Source: an uncultured Coriobacteriaceae bacterium (GTDB lineage Bacteria > Actinomycetota > Coriobacteriia > Coriobacteriales > Eggerthellaceae). Taken from it: 22,588 nt of DNA. A program made the position numbers and the translations under genes. The stretch spans positions 1 to 22,588 of the forward strand of contig USAB01000026.1 in assembly GCA_900552585.1 (NCBI GenBank), in the 5' to 3' direction. Positions 1 through 7,910 of this stretch are shown in pieces (the first letter of the stretch is position 1; each line of letters starts with the position of its first letter). The notes below the pieces were generated by a model. It searched no databases and was not told the origin of the DNA. It saw only the letters and a list, made by a program, of their open reading frames with translations.

Positions 1-61
1 TTTACCCAGAGAAAGATATGCCATACATGGCAGCAGTCATGACATTGAGTGATAAGCCGCA

Positions 62-1066
62 GTGGCGCTGATTCGCCCCGACCATACGGACGACGTGGTG
101 CAACAGCGCCGCCAGGATACGCACTGGGTGATGTTGCAGGACAAGAAGCGCTGCGAAGCCTGCGAAGAGGAATTGCACAAATGCGACGGGCAGATCGAGG
201 CCTACCTGGGCTTCAATCATCTGTCGGAGGCGTCCGGGTCGCTGCGCCGCGCCCGCGAGCTGCTCGACGCGGCGAATCGCGAACGCGCCCAGATGAACGC
301 TCTGATTCAGAAGGAGCAGAGCATCCGCGCGCAACGGGATGCTGCAGAACAGTCCGTTTCAGCGATCCAGGACCAGGCGGATGCCGTGCTGGCGGAATCC
401 GGCGCGGCGGACGATGTAGCGCTGGATGAGATGCTGAGAGATTTCATTGACCGCCGCAACAGCCTCATGGAAGAGCAGGAAGAACTGAGCCATCGTGCGG
501 GCGAGCTTTCGCAGCGTCTTTCGCAGGCCCGCAGCGAGACGGATTTCGCCCGCTTGAAGCAGCACGCGGCCGACTTGCGCACGCGGTTCGCGGAGAGCAA
601 GCAGAACTACGCCCGTCTGCTGCTGGCGCGCCGCTACCTGCAGTCCGCCATAGAGGCGTGGGAGGGCGAAAGCCAGCCAGCCGTATATGCCCAGGCGGGC
701 AACGTGCTTTCCGAAATGACGGGCGGTGCCTGGCGCCGCGTGCGGCTCTCGTCGTCGGGCGAGTTGGAGGTCTTCGACGCGGAGGGCAGGGGCCGCAGCC
801 CGCATCTGCTTTCGCTGGGCACATGCCAGCAACTGTACCTGAGCCTGCGCGTCGCGTTGCTGATGACCGCCGACCGGGTGGGCCGCAACGTGCCCGTGCT
901 CGCAGATGACATCCTGGTCAACTTCGACGACGAACGGCGCGAGATGGCGGCGCGTGCGTTGCTTAGCCTGGCCCGTCAGCGTCAGGTGATCCTGTTCACC
1001 TGCCACAGCGAAGTGGTGGCGCTGATACAGCGCCTTGCCGCCGATGCGAACATCGTGGCGCTGTGA
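62..1066 (+). CDS. C-terminal part of a YhaN/SMC-like AAA ATPase (5' end missing or out of frame)
   Basis: The product ends in an ABC/SMC-type ATPase half. The signature-like HLLSLGTCQQLYLSLRVALL is followed by the Walker B/D-loop stretch VPVLADDILVNFDDERR and the switch-like FTCHSE, as in YhaN/SbcC/RecF-type DNA-repair ATPases. Before it lies a long Glu/Arg/Ala-rich region with coiled-coil character (about residues 25-200). No Walker A is present, so the N-terminal half, which in the family sits several hundred residues upstream, must lie outside the window or in another frame. GTG 62 is only the first possible start in this frame. It has no ribosome binding site, stops lie at 50-55 just upstream, and another frame is open from base 3 to 71. 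A frameshifted or edge-truncated large ATPase is therefore more likely than a complete 334-residue protein. Function (DNA end or chromosome maintenance) is inferred from the family. Confidence 0.75.
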   Translation: MALIRPDHTDDVVQQRRQDTHWVMLQDKKRCEACEEELHKCDGQIEAYLGFNHLSEASGSLRRARELLDAANRERAQMNALIQKEQSIRAQRDAAEQSVSAIQDQADAVLAESGAADDVALDEMLRDFIDRRNSLMEEQEELSHRAGELSQRLSQARSETDFARLKQHAADLRTRFAESKQNYARLLLARRYLQSAIEAWEGESQPAVYAQAGNVLSEMTGGAWRRVRLSSSGELEVFDAEGRGRSPHLLSLGTCQQLYLSLRVALLMTADRVGRNVPVLADDILVNFDDERREMAARALLSLARQRQVILFTCHSEVVALIQRLAADANIVAL

Positions 1067-1098
1067 CGAAAGACCGCGGGTACTCCAGTCGCCTGTAC

Positions 1099-1104
1099 TA
1101 TAAT
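1099..1104 (+). promoter_or_regulatory. candidate -10 box upstream of purA
   Basis: A perfect TATAAT lies about 100 bases before the purA start, in the short gap after the ATPase gene. No good -35 hexamer is found 16-18 bases upstream, so this is a candidate only. Confidence 0.35.
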
Positions 1105-1202
1105 GGCGTCGCGCGAAACAACGCGGCCGCTTGGCGCGGTTGCGTTCCTCTGTCCGATTCAGGCGGGTGCACGCGAATGCCCGCGCAATGAAAGGATTCC
1201 AG

Positions 1203-2504
1203 ATGCCGAGCACCGTTCTCGTCGGCGCCCAGTGGGGCGACGAAGGCAAAGGCAAGATCACGGACCTCATTTCCAGCGACTACGATTACGTGGTGCGCTA
1301 CCAGGGCGGCAACAATGCCGGCCACACGGTTGTCCATGGAGGTAAGAAGCTGGCCCTGCACCTGATGCCGTCCGGCATCATGTACGAAAGCTGCACGCCG
1401 GTCATCGGCAACGGCGTGGTTGTGGACCCGTCCGTGCTGGTTGAGGAGATGGCGAAGCTGGAGGCGCAGGGCTTCTCGTGCGAGCGCCTGATCATCAGCT
1501 GCGACGCGCATGTCATCATGCCCTACCACCGCGATCTCGACGGTGCAAGCGAGAACAAGCTGGGCAAGAACAAGATCGGCACGACGAAGCGCGGCATCGG
1601 CCCCTGCTATCAGGACAAGGCGGCCCGTATCGGCATCCGCATCCAGGATCTGCTCGATGAGAAGATCTTCCGTCAGAAGCTGGAGACGGCGCTGGCCGTG
1701 AAGAACCCGATCCTGAAGAACTACGGGCTGGAAACGTACACCGTCGAGCAGATCTGCAGCGACTACCTGCCGTATGCCGAGATCATCCGTCCGCATATGG
1801 CCGAAACCGCATATCTGCTGAACAGCGCCCTGCGCGAGGGTAAGAACATCCTGTTCGAAGGTGCGCAGGCCACCATGCTCGACATTGACCATGGCACGTA
1901 TCCGTTCGTCACGTCGTCCTCCTGTTGCGCCGGCGGCGCCTGCACGGGCACGGGCGTGGGCCCGAAGGCCATCGACCGCATCATCGGCATTTCGAAGGCA
2001 TATATCACGCGCGTCGGTTCCGGCCCCTTCCCCACCGAGCTGTTCGGCGAGGAAGGCGAAACGCTGTGCGAAGTGGGTCACGAATACGGTGTGACCACCG
2101 GCCGCAAGCGCCGCTGCGGATGGTTCGACGCCGTCATTGCACGCTATGCCGCAGACTGCAACAGCCTGACGGATATGGCGCTAACGAAGCTGGACGTTCT
2201 GTCTGCGTTCGACACGGTGAAGGTGTGTGTCGCCTACCGCTCCGGCGGCAAGACGTACGACTACTTCCCCATGCAGCAGTCCGTGCTCTACCCGAAGCAC
2301 GTGGAGCCTGTGTACGAGGAGTTGCCCGGCTGGAAGGGCCAGGACATCAGCGGCTGTCGTACATTCGAGGAGCTGCCGCAGAACGCTCAGGACTACGTTA
2401 CGTACCTTGAGAATTTGGTGGGCGTGCCCATGTCCATCATTGCCGTGGGCCCCGATCGCGATCAGACAATCTTCCGCGGTTGGCCGAAGCCGGCGAATAT
2501 GTAA
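1203..2504 (+). CDS. purA: adenylosuccinate synthetase
   Basis: PurA joins IMP and aspartate using GTP to make adenylosuccinate, the first committed step to AMP, in the cytoplasm. The 433-residue product has the family length. It begins MPSTVLVGAQWGDEGKGK, giving the P-loop-like GDEGKGK at residues 12-18 with catalytic Asp13. GGNNAGHT follows at 35-42 with catalytic His41. Other conserved blocks are GTTKRGIGPCYQDKAAR, FEGAQATMLDIDHGTYPFVTSS and the C-terminal TTGRKRRCGWFDAV. The ATG at 1203 is chosen because the protein then begins like known PurA proteins and AAAGGA lies 6 bases upstream. An in-frame ATG at 1188 would lack a binding site. A strong terminator follows at 2516, so purA is probably transcribed alone. 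Confidence 0.97.
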   Translation: MPSTVLVGAQWGDEGKGKITDLISSDYDYVVRYQGGNNAGHTVVHGGKKLALHLMPSGIMYESCTPVIGNGVVVDPSVLVEEMAKLEAQGFSCERLIISCDAHVIMPYHRDLDGASENKLGKNKIGTTKRGIGPCYQDKAARIGIRIQDLLDEKIFRQKLETALAVKNPILKNYGLETYTVEQICSDYLPYAEIIRPHMAETAYLLNSALREGKNILFEGAQATMLDIDHGTYPFVTSSSCCAGGACTGTGVGPKAIDRIIGISKAYITRVGSGPFPTELFGEEGETLCEVGHEYGVTTGRKRRCGWFDAVIARYAADCNSLTDMALTKLDVLSAFDTVKVCVAYRSGGKTYDYFPMQQSVLYPKHVEPVYEELPGWKGQDISGCRTFEELPQNAQDYVTYLENLVGVPMSIIAVGPDRDQTIFRGWPKPANM

Positions 2505-2515
2505 ACGCTCTTTCC

Positions 2516-2553
2516 GAACGCCGTGCATCGCCTGCGCGGCGTTCTTTGGTTTT
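2516..2553 (+). terminator. intrinsic terminator after purA
   Basis: GAACGCC (2516-2522) pairs with GGCGTTC (2538-2544) and is followed at once by TTTGGTTTT. It lies 11 bases after the purA stop. Confidence 0.8.
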
Positions 2554-2565
2554 CAGCCCTTGCGT

Positions 2566-2577
2566 GTGTTGCAACAC
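2566..2577. repeat. iterated palindrome, copy 1 (GTGTTGCAACAC)
   Basis: This is a perfect 12-base palindrome in the purA-purD gap, just after the purA terminator and about 100 bases before the purD start. Its 10-base core TGTTGCAACA occurs five times in the window. Confidence 0.75.
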
Positions 2578-2679
2578 CGCGGGAGGTAGACGATAGCCGC
2601 GCGTAGCCCTCAGTGGCCGAGCGCGGCGAACGGGAATGCGCAGCGTCTGACAGGGACGCCGTTGATAAGGAGGATGGCA

Positions 2680-4038
2680 ATGAACATCTTGGTATTGGGC
2701 GGCGGCGGCCGCGAGCATGCAATCGCCTGGGCTTTGGCGAAGTCCCCGAAATGCGAGAAGCTGTATGTGGCGCCCGGCAACGGCGGTACGGCGGCTGTCG
2801 CACAAAACGTTGCCGATTTAGATGCCGAAGACGGCCAGGCAGTGCTGGTCTTCGCGAAGGATCATGCCATCGACCTGGTAGTCGTGGGCCCCGAAGCCCC
2901 TCTGGTGGCGGGCGTTGCCGACGTGCTGCGCGCCGGCGGCATCGATGTGTTCGGCCCCAGCGCTTCGTGCGCGCGCCTGGAAGGCAGCAAGGCGTTCAGC
3001 AAGCAATTCATGCTGGATAACGACCTGCCCACGGCGAAGTACCGTACGTTCACGGATAAGGTCGCAGCCGCTGATTACATCAATGAGATCGGCGCGCCCG
3101 TTGTGGTGAAGGCCGATGGTCTGGCTGCTGGCAAGGGCGTCGTTGTGGCGGAGGATACTGCATCTGCCGTCAAGGCTTCCGACGAATGCTTCAACGGCCG
3201 TTTCGGCGAGGCGGGCGCCCGCGTGGTGATAGAAGAATGCCTGACCGGCCCGGAATGCTCGCTGCTGGCGTTCGTCACGGATGGCAAGGCATTCTGCATG
3301 GAGCCGGCGCAGGACCACAAGCGCGCCTACGAGGGCGACAAGGGCCCGAACACGGGAGGCATGGGCGTGTACTCCCCCGTCCCCATTGTCACGGACCAGG
3401 AAATGGCGTCCATGAAGGACATCATGGAGCGCGCCGCAGCGGCTGCCGTGGCTTCGCCGTATCGGGAGAACGACCGCAATGTCCAGGACATCAGCATCTC
3501 GGAGAATACGTACGGCAGTGAGGAGTTCGACATGGACTACCGCGGTGTGCTGTACGGCGGATTCATGCTGACGCCGGAGGGACCGAAGCTGCTGGAGTTC
3601 AACGTGCGCTTCGGCGACCCGGAGACGCAGGTGGTGCTTTCCCGCCTGAAATCCGACCTGGTAGATGTCATGGTGGCGGTTGCGCAGGGTCGCGCGCAGG
3701 ACGTGAAGCTTACCTGGTCTGATAAATGGGCCGTCTGCGTGGTCCTGGCAAGCGGCGGATATCCGGGATCGTACGAGAAGGGCAAGGTAATCACAGGCAT
3801 CGATGAGGCCGAGGCGCTGCCGGGCATCACGGTGTTCCATGCCGGTACGAAGGTGGATGACAAGGGCCGTCTGGTAACCGCCGGCGGGCGTGTGCTGAAT
3901 GTGGTTGCGTTGGGCGACAGCTTCGAAGACGCCCGCACGCGCGCTTACGAGGCATGCGATCTGATCGAATTCGAGGGCAAGCAGTTCCGCCGCGATATCG
4001 GCGAGCGCGCCTCCCGCGGTCGCTCTGCTTGGGAATAG
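2680..4038 (+). CDS. purD: phosphoribosylamine-glycine ligase
   Basis: PurD ligates glycine to 5-phosphoribosylamine with ATP, the second step of de novo purine synthesis. The N-terminal domain starts MNILVLGGGGREHAIAW. The ATP-grasp domain shows VVVKADGLAAGKGVVVAED, EECLTGPECSLLAF and the metal/ATP-binding LLEFNVRFGDPETQ. AAGGAGG at 2667-2673 sits 6 bases before ATG 2680; an earlier ATG at 2674 abuts the binding site and is unlikely. At 452 residues it is somewhat longer than the usual ~420-430. The excess is an acidic, polar insertion of about 20 residues (around residues 258-285) just before DYRGVLYGGFML. The gene lies 7 bases upstream of mazG, so the two are probably co-transcribed. Confidence 0.96.
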   Translation: MNILVLGGGGREHAIAWALAKSPKCEKLYVAPGNGGTAAVAQNVADLDAEDGQAVLVFAKDHAIDLVVVGPEAPLVAGVADVLRAGGIDVFGPSASCARLEGSKAFSKQFMLDNDLPTAKYRTFTDKVAAADYINEIGAPVVVKADGLAAGKGVVVAEDTASAVKASDECFNGRFGEAGARVVIEECLTGPECSLLAFVTDGKAFCMEPAQDHKRAYEGDKGPNTGGMGVYSPVPIVTDQEMASMKDIMERAAAAAVASPYRENDRNVQDISISENTYGSEEFDMDYRGVLYGGFMLTPEGPKLLEFNVRFGDPETQVVLSRLKSDLVDVMVAVAQGRAQDVKLTWSDKWAVCVVLASGGYPGSYEKGKVITGIDEAEALPGITVFHAGTKVDDKGRLVTAGGRVLNVVALGDSFEDARTRAYEACDLIEFEGKQFRRDIGERASRGRSAWE

Positions 4039-4045
4039 GATAATC

Positions 4046-4921
4046 GTGTTGCAACAAGATACGAATTCCCGACACCATGACGGGCAATGCGAAGGCGCCG
4101 GCGGATCTCCGTTCGACGCCTTCGTGGCTACCATCGCGCGTTTGCGCGCGCCGGATGGCTGTCCGTGGGATCGCGCGCAGACGCACGAGTCCATTGCGAA
4201 GAACATGATTGAGGAAGCCTACGAAGCGGTGGATGCGATCGAGTCGGACGATGCCGACCATCTGCGCGAAGAGCTGGGCGACGTGTTGCTGCAAGTAGTG
4301 TTGCAGAGTCAGATTGCCGCGGATGCGGGCGAATTTGACATCAACGACGTCTGCGCCGATATCAACGAGAAGATGATTCGCCGGCATCCGCATATCTTCG
4401 GCGATGCGCAGGCGGAGACGCCGGATGACGTTGAGTCTATTTGGAGCCAGGTGAAGCTGGCTGAGAAGAATGCTGTTGCAACAGATGATGCGGGAACGCA
4501 GGCCGGGCAGTCGGAACAGCCCGGTCGGACTCCCCTTCTGGACTCCGTGCCGAAGAGCTTCCCGGCACTGATGCAGGCGCAGAAGATTTCACGCAAGGCA
4601 GCGGCCGCCGGTTTCGAGTGGGATACCGTCGACGATGTCTGGGATAAGGTCCGCGAAGAAGTGGCGGAATATCAGGCGGCGGCGGACGAAGCCGCCCGCG
4701 AGCTTGAGTTCGGGGACATTCTGTTCAGCCTGGTGAACGTTGCCCGCAAAGAGGGCATCGACAGCGAAACGGCGCTGCGGAAGGCGAATGAGAAATTCCG
4801 TCGCCGCTGGGCATTCATAGAGGGTGCTGCCTGGAGCGAGGGCCGCAAGGTGGAAGAGCTGGACTTCGAAGAGCTCCAGCGCTGCTGGGATGAGGCAAAA
4901 GCTCGCGAAACAGAACGATGA
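4046..4921 (+). CDS. mazG: MazG-type nucleoside triphosphate pyrophosphohydrolase
   Basis: MazG hydrolyses (d)NTPs to monophosphates and pyrophosphate, cleansing the nucleotide pool or modulating the stringent response. The 291-residue protein has the two-domain layout. Domain 1 (about 23-130) carries LRAPDGCPWDRAQTH and the metal-binding EEAYE and EELGDVLLQ clusters. Domain 2 (about 165-280) carries ISRKAAAAGFEWD, REEVAEY and ELEFGDILFSLVNVAR. A polar Gln/Gly/Thr linker joins them. The start is GTG 4046, 7 bases after the purD stop, with AGGA 5-6 bases upstream. The start codon is fused to a TGTTGCAACA palindrome, and a second copy lies in the linker. Pairing with purD suggests a nucleotide-metabolism operon. 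Confidence 0.92.
   Translation: MLQQDTNSRHHDGQCEGAGGSPFDAFVATIARLRAPDGCPWDRAQTHESIAKNMIEEAYEAVDAIESDDADHLREELGDVLLQVVLQSQIAADAGEFDINDVCADINEKMIRRHPHIFGDAQAETPDDVESIWSQVKLAEKNAVATDDAGTQAGQSEQPGRTPLLDSVPKSFPALMQAQKISRKAAAAGFEWDTVDDVWDKVREEVAEYQAAADEAARELEFGDILFSLVNVARKEGIDSETALRKANEKFRRRWAFIEGAAWSEGRKVEELDFEELQRCWDEAKARETER
4047..4056. repeat. iterated palindrome, copy 2 (TGTTGCAACA)
   Basis: A perfect 10-base palindrome that overlaps the mazG GTG start codon (4046-4048). A protein bound here would cover the translation start region. Confidence 0.75.
4473..4484. repeat. iterated palindrome, copy 3 (CTGTTGCAACAG)
   Basis: A perfect 12-base palindrome inside mazG, encoding part of the linker (Val-Ala-Thr as GTT GCA ACA). 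These A/T-ending codons are unusual against the G/C-ending codons around them. Confidence 0.75.
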
Positions 4922-5162
4922 GCAGGAGGTATTGCGAAATACAATAACCGTTCCCTATCCCATTCGTAATCAATTGGCGCTTCGTGCTGCTGCAGAAGAT
5001 AATGCTGGTGTACCCGGAAGAACGAGAGGCTGCGCCCTGCTGGCGGCAGCCTCCGCGGTAGGCGGGTGATGTGCAGCCGCCAAGCAGGCTCAGTATCTGC
5101 TTGGGCAAGCCTTCCCGCTTTCCGTCCGGTTAACGTATCGGCAAACCGAAAGGACGGCGGCA
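4922..5162 (+). other. structured intergenic region before the oxidoreductase gene
   Basis: No gene is evident in these 241 bases. Two clean stem-loops are visible. GAGGCTGC (5026-5033) pairs with GCAGCCTC (5046-5053). CCAAGCAG (5080-5087) pairs with CTGCTTGG (5097-5104). Neither is followed by a T-run, so they are not standard terminators. I could not match the region to a known riboswitch core. Confidence 0.4.
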
Positions 5163-6218
5163 ATGGGAAATGCAAGAATTGCGGTGCTGGGATTGAACCA
5201 GGGGGCGCGCATCGCCCGTTTGATGAAGGCGCATCCGGAGGCGGAGCTGACGGCGGTAGCCGGATTCGGCAAGCAAGCGGAGGATGCCGCAGCCGAGCTG
5301 GAAGCGCCCCTGTATGAAGACTACTTGGAGCTTCTGGAGAATGTGCCGCTCGATGCCGTTGCCATCGCGCTTCCCAATAAGCTGCATCTTCCCGCAACGC
5401 AGGCGGCACTTGGTGCCGGCATCAAATACATCCTGCTGGAAAAGCCCATTGCGAATACGCCCGAGGAAGCCCAACAGATCATCGATATCTGCAAAGCGGC
5501 CGATGCAACGCTTCTTATTGGCCATCATCGCAGGTCATCGAACCTGTTCCTATTCTTGAAGGACTTTCTTGCGTCGGGCAGGCTGGGTCGTATCATCGGC
5601 ATCCAGAGCACATTCGCCATTGCGAAGCAGAAGGATTACTGGGACGCGGATTGGCACAAGCATCCGGGCGGAGGCCCGCTTCTGGTGAATGCCATCCATG
5701 ATGTGGACGACCTGAACAATGTAACGGATATGACCGTGAGCAGGGTATACGCGGCAAAGCGCAATTTGCTGCATGGCTTCGAGGCGGAAGATAGCGTATC
5801 GGTGCTGTTCGAATTTGCCGAAGGACCCACGGCAACGTATTTCATCGCCGATGCAACTCCCAGCCCGTGGAATTACGATTTGCTTGCGCATGAGAACGAG
5901 CAGTGGGCGCCGGAAACGGGCGAGAACTGCCTGCACATCTTCGGCGACAAGGGCTCGTTCGGATTCCCGAACATGGATTTCTACCATTACCCGGACGATA
6001 CCTCGGAGCATTACGGTTGGCGCCATCACCTGGTGAAAGAGCACTTCGAGGTTGAGCGCAACGACCCTATGGAGTCAGAGGTGGCCCATTTCATGGACTT
6101 GATTCTGGGGCGCGAGACCACACCGCGTTGCACAGGCGAGCAGGGGCTGGCCTCGCTGAAGGTTATCAACGCGGTAATCGAATCGGCAGATACGGGCAAC
6201 ATCGTTGAAATCCACTAG
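5163..6218 (+). CDS. Gfo/Idh/MocA family NAD(P)-dependent oxidoreductase
   Basis: The family oxidises or reduces sugars, inositols and related polyols with a Rossmann-bound nicotinamide cofactor. The 351-residue product has the usual length. The N-terminal strand and glycine loop read RIAVLGLNQGARIARLM. The motif LLEKPIANT (Lys near residue 94) matches the family EKP motif, and GHHRRSS follows the Rossmann domain. HPGGGPLLVNAIHDVDDL supplies the His-Asp pair expected in the catalytic domain. The glycine loop (GLNQG) departs from the common GxGxxG. ATG 5163 has AAAGGA about 9 bases upstream. The substrate cannot be told from sequence, and neighbours (mazG, pntA) give no pathway clue. Confidence 0.88.
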   Translation: MGNARIAVLGLNQGARIARLMKAHPEAELTAVAGFGKQAEDAAAELEAPLYEDYLELLENVPLDAVAIALPNKLHLPATQAALGAGIKYILLEKPIANTPEEAQQIIDICKAADATLLIGHHRRSSNLFLFLKDFLASGRLGRIIGIQSTFAIAKQKDYWDADWHKHPGGGPLLVNAIHDVDDLNNVTDMTVSRVYAAKRNLLHGFEAEDSVSVLFEFAEGPTATYFIADATPSPWNYDLLAHENEQWAPETGENCLHIFGDKGSFGFPNMDFYHYPDDTSEHYGWRHHLVKEHFEVERNDPMESEVAHFMDLILGRETTPRCTGEQGLASLKVINAVIESADTGNIVEIH

Positions 6219-6268
6219 AGTATACGATAGGGGTCGGGCGAAGTATTCGCTGCAACGAGTTGTTTGCA

Positions 6269-6278
6269 TGTTGCAACA
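6269..6278. repeat. iterated palindrome, copy 4 (TGTTGCAACA)
   Basis: A perfect palindrome 25-35 bases before the likely pntA start, in the 84-base gap after the oxidoreductase. Half-site TGCAACG lies at 6251-6257. The position suits a regulator site for pntAB, but the motif also occurs within genes. Confidence 0.75.
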
Positions 6279-6302
6279 GAAACGCAGATGAGGAACGCCG
6301 TG

Positions 6303-7910
6303 GTGAGTGAGATGGCTGCAGAACGGGATGACGGACAAACGGGCAAATGGATCGGTATTCCGAAAGAGCCGGGGGAGAACGAACCGCTCGTTGCGGGAAC
6401 GCCGGATACGGTTGCGAAGCTGATGCGCCTAGGGTACCGCGTACGCGTAGAAAAGGGCGCGGGCACGCAGGCAAGCTATACGGATGACCAGTATGCGCGA
6501 GCGGGCGCAACAATCTGCGATTCGGAACAGGCATGGAACGCCGATATCGTGCTGTGTTTGGACATGCCGCCCGATGAGCAGCTTTCATTGATGAAGCCCG
6601 GCGCGGCATTGATGGCGCGCATGAATCCGTATACGGAAAAGGATCTGCCGCGGAAGATGAGCGAGCGGGGTATCACCGCATTGGCCATGAACATGGTGCC
6701 GCGCATCTCGCGCGCCCAGTCCATGGACGTGCGGTCTTCGATGATGAACGTGGCAGGCTATCGAGCGGTCATAGAAGCCGCAAACGCGTTCGGGCATACC
6801 TTCACCGGGCAGGTGACGGCGGCAGGTAAGGTTCCTCCTGCGAAGGTGTACGTCATCGGCGTTGGCGTTGCCGGCCTTTCCGCTATCGGAACGGCCGGGT
6901 CTTTGGGTGCAGAGGTGTTCGCCACGGATGTGCGCCCCGAAGTAGCCGATCAAGTGGAGTCTTTGGGTGGGGCGTTTGTTGCAATTCCGGTGCAACAGAA
7001 GAGCGCCGACGGATACGCGCACGAGCTTGATGCGGAACAGCAGAAGCAGACGCTTGCCGTGTATACGAAGCAAGCTGCGAAGAGCGATATCGTCATCACC
7101 ACGGCGCAGGTTCCGGGCAAGCCGGCTCCGCTGCTTCTGACGGAAGAGGCCGTGGCGGGCATGAAGCCGGGCTCTGTCATTGTGGACATGGGCGCAAGCC
7201 TGCTGGGCGGCAACTGCGCGCTCTCGCAACCCGACAAAGTGGTGACCAGCGAAAACGGGGTGACCATCATCGGGTATCGCGATCTTTCCGCCCGTCTTCC
7301 CGGGCAGGCGTCCCAGCTGTACGGCCAGAATATGGTGAACTTCTTGAAGCTGTGCACACCGGGAAAAAACGGCGTGCTGGTCCTGGATGAGGACGACGAG
7401 GTCGTACGCGGCGTGACCGTGACGAAAGACGGGGCCATCATGTGGCCGCCGCCTCCCATCAGCGTATCGGTGTCGGCGTCTGCGCCTGCAAAGAAAACTG
7501 CAACACAGGCTGCAACATCCGCAGCAGTGTCAGACATCACCGCGCAGCCGGCAGGGGAGCGCAAGGGCCTTTGGTGGAAGGTCCTGCTGACAGTGTTGGC
7601 TGTCTGGCTGATCATGGCATCGCCTGCGAGCGTTGCGGGCCATTACGTGGTGTTCGCGTTGGCCGTGGTGGTGGGCTTCTATGTCATCACGAATGTGACG
7701 CATACGCTCCATACGCCGCTCATGTCCGAGACGAATGCCATTTCGGGAATCATCATCCTGGGCGCCATCTTGCTCATCGGTTCGGACAATCCGGTTGTCC
7801 AGGTACTTTCGTTTGTGGCAATGGCCATTGCGGCTATCAACATCTTCGGCGGTTTCCTGGTTACGCATCGCATGCTGAAGATGTTCCAGAGGAGCTCTGA
7901 GGACCGATGA
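6303..7910 (+). CDS. pntA: NAD(P) transhydrogenase, alpha subunit
   Basis: PntA with PntB forms the inner-membrane transhydrogenase that couples hydride transfer from NADH to NADP+ to proton influx, supplying NADPH. It carries the NAD(H)-binding domain I: IGIPKEPGENEPLVAGTP at the start, RSSMMNVAGYRAVIEA, and VYVIGVGVAGLSAIGTAGSLG (glycine loop near 183-191). After a Thr/Ala-rich linker, four hydrophobic segments begin near residue 421 (LWWKVLLTVLAVWLIMASP onward), as in the full-length E. coli-type alpha subunit. The start is uncertain. GTG 6303 is chosen because AGGA lies 8 bases upstream; GTG 6300, ATG 6312, ATG 6288 and TTG 6264 are in the same frame. The stop overlaps the pntB start by 4 bases (ATGA). 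Confidence 0.94.
   Translation: MSEMAAERDDGQTGKWIGIPKEPGENEPLVAGTPDTVAKLMRLGYRVRVEKGAGTQASYTDDQYARAGATICDSEQAWNADIVLCLDMPPDEQLSLMKPGAALMARMNPYTEKDLPRKMSERGITALAMNMVPRISRAQSMDVRSSMMNVAGYRAVIEAANAFGHTFTGQVTAAGKVPPAKVYVIGVGVAGLSAIGTAGSLGAEVFATDVRPEVADQVESLGGAFVAIPVQQKSADGYAHELDAEQQKQTLAVYTKQAAKSDIVITTAQVPGKPAPLLLTEEAVAGMKPGSVIVDMGASLLGGNCALSQPDKVVTSENGVTIIGYRDLSARLPGQASQLYGQNMVNFLKLCTPGKNGVLVLDEDDEVVRGVTVTKDGAIMWPPPPISVSVSASAPAKKTATQAATSAAVSDITAQPAGERKGLWWKVLLTVLAVWLIMASPASVAGHYVVFALAVVVGFYVITNVTHTLHTPLMSETNAISGIIILGAILLIGSDNPVVQVLSFVAMAIAAINIFGGFLVTHRMLKMFQRSSEDR

Noticed and set aside
2818..4206. A 462-codon open frame on the minus strand
   Set aside because: It is the complement of purD and the start of mazG, both certain from motifs. 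The product is His/Arg-rich and resembles no family.
4922..5162. Cobalamin or TPP riboswitch upstream of the oxidoreductase
   Set aside because: The conserved core sequences of these classes are not found; only generic stem-loops are visible.
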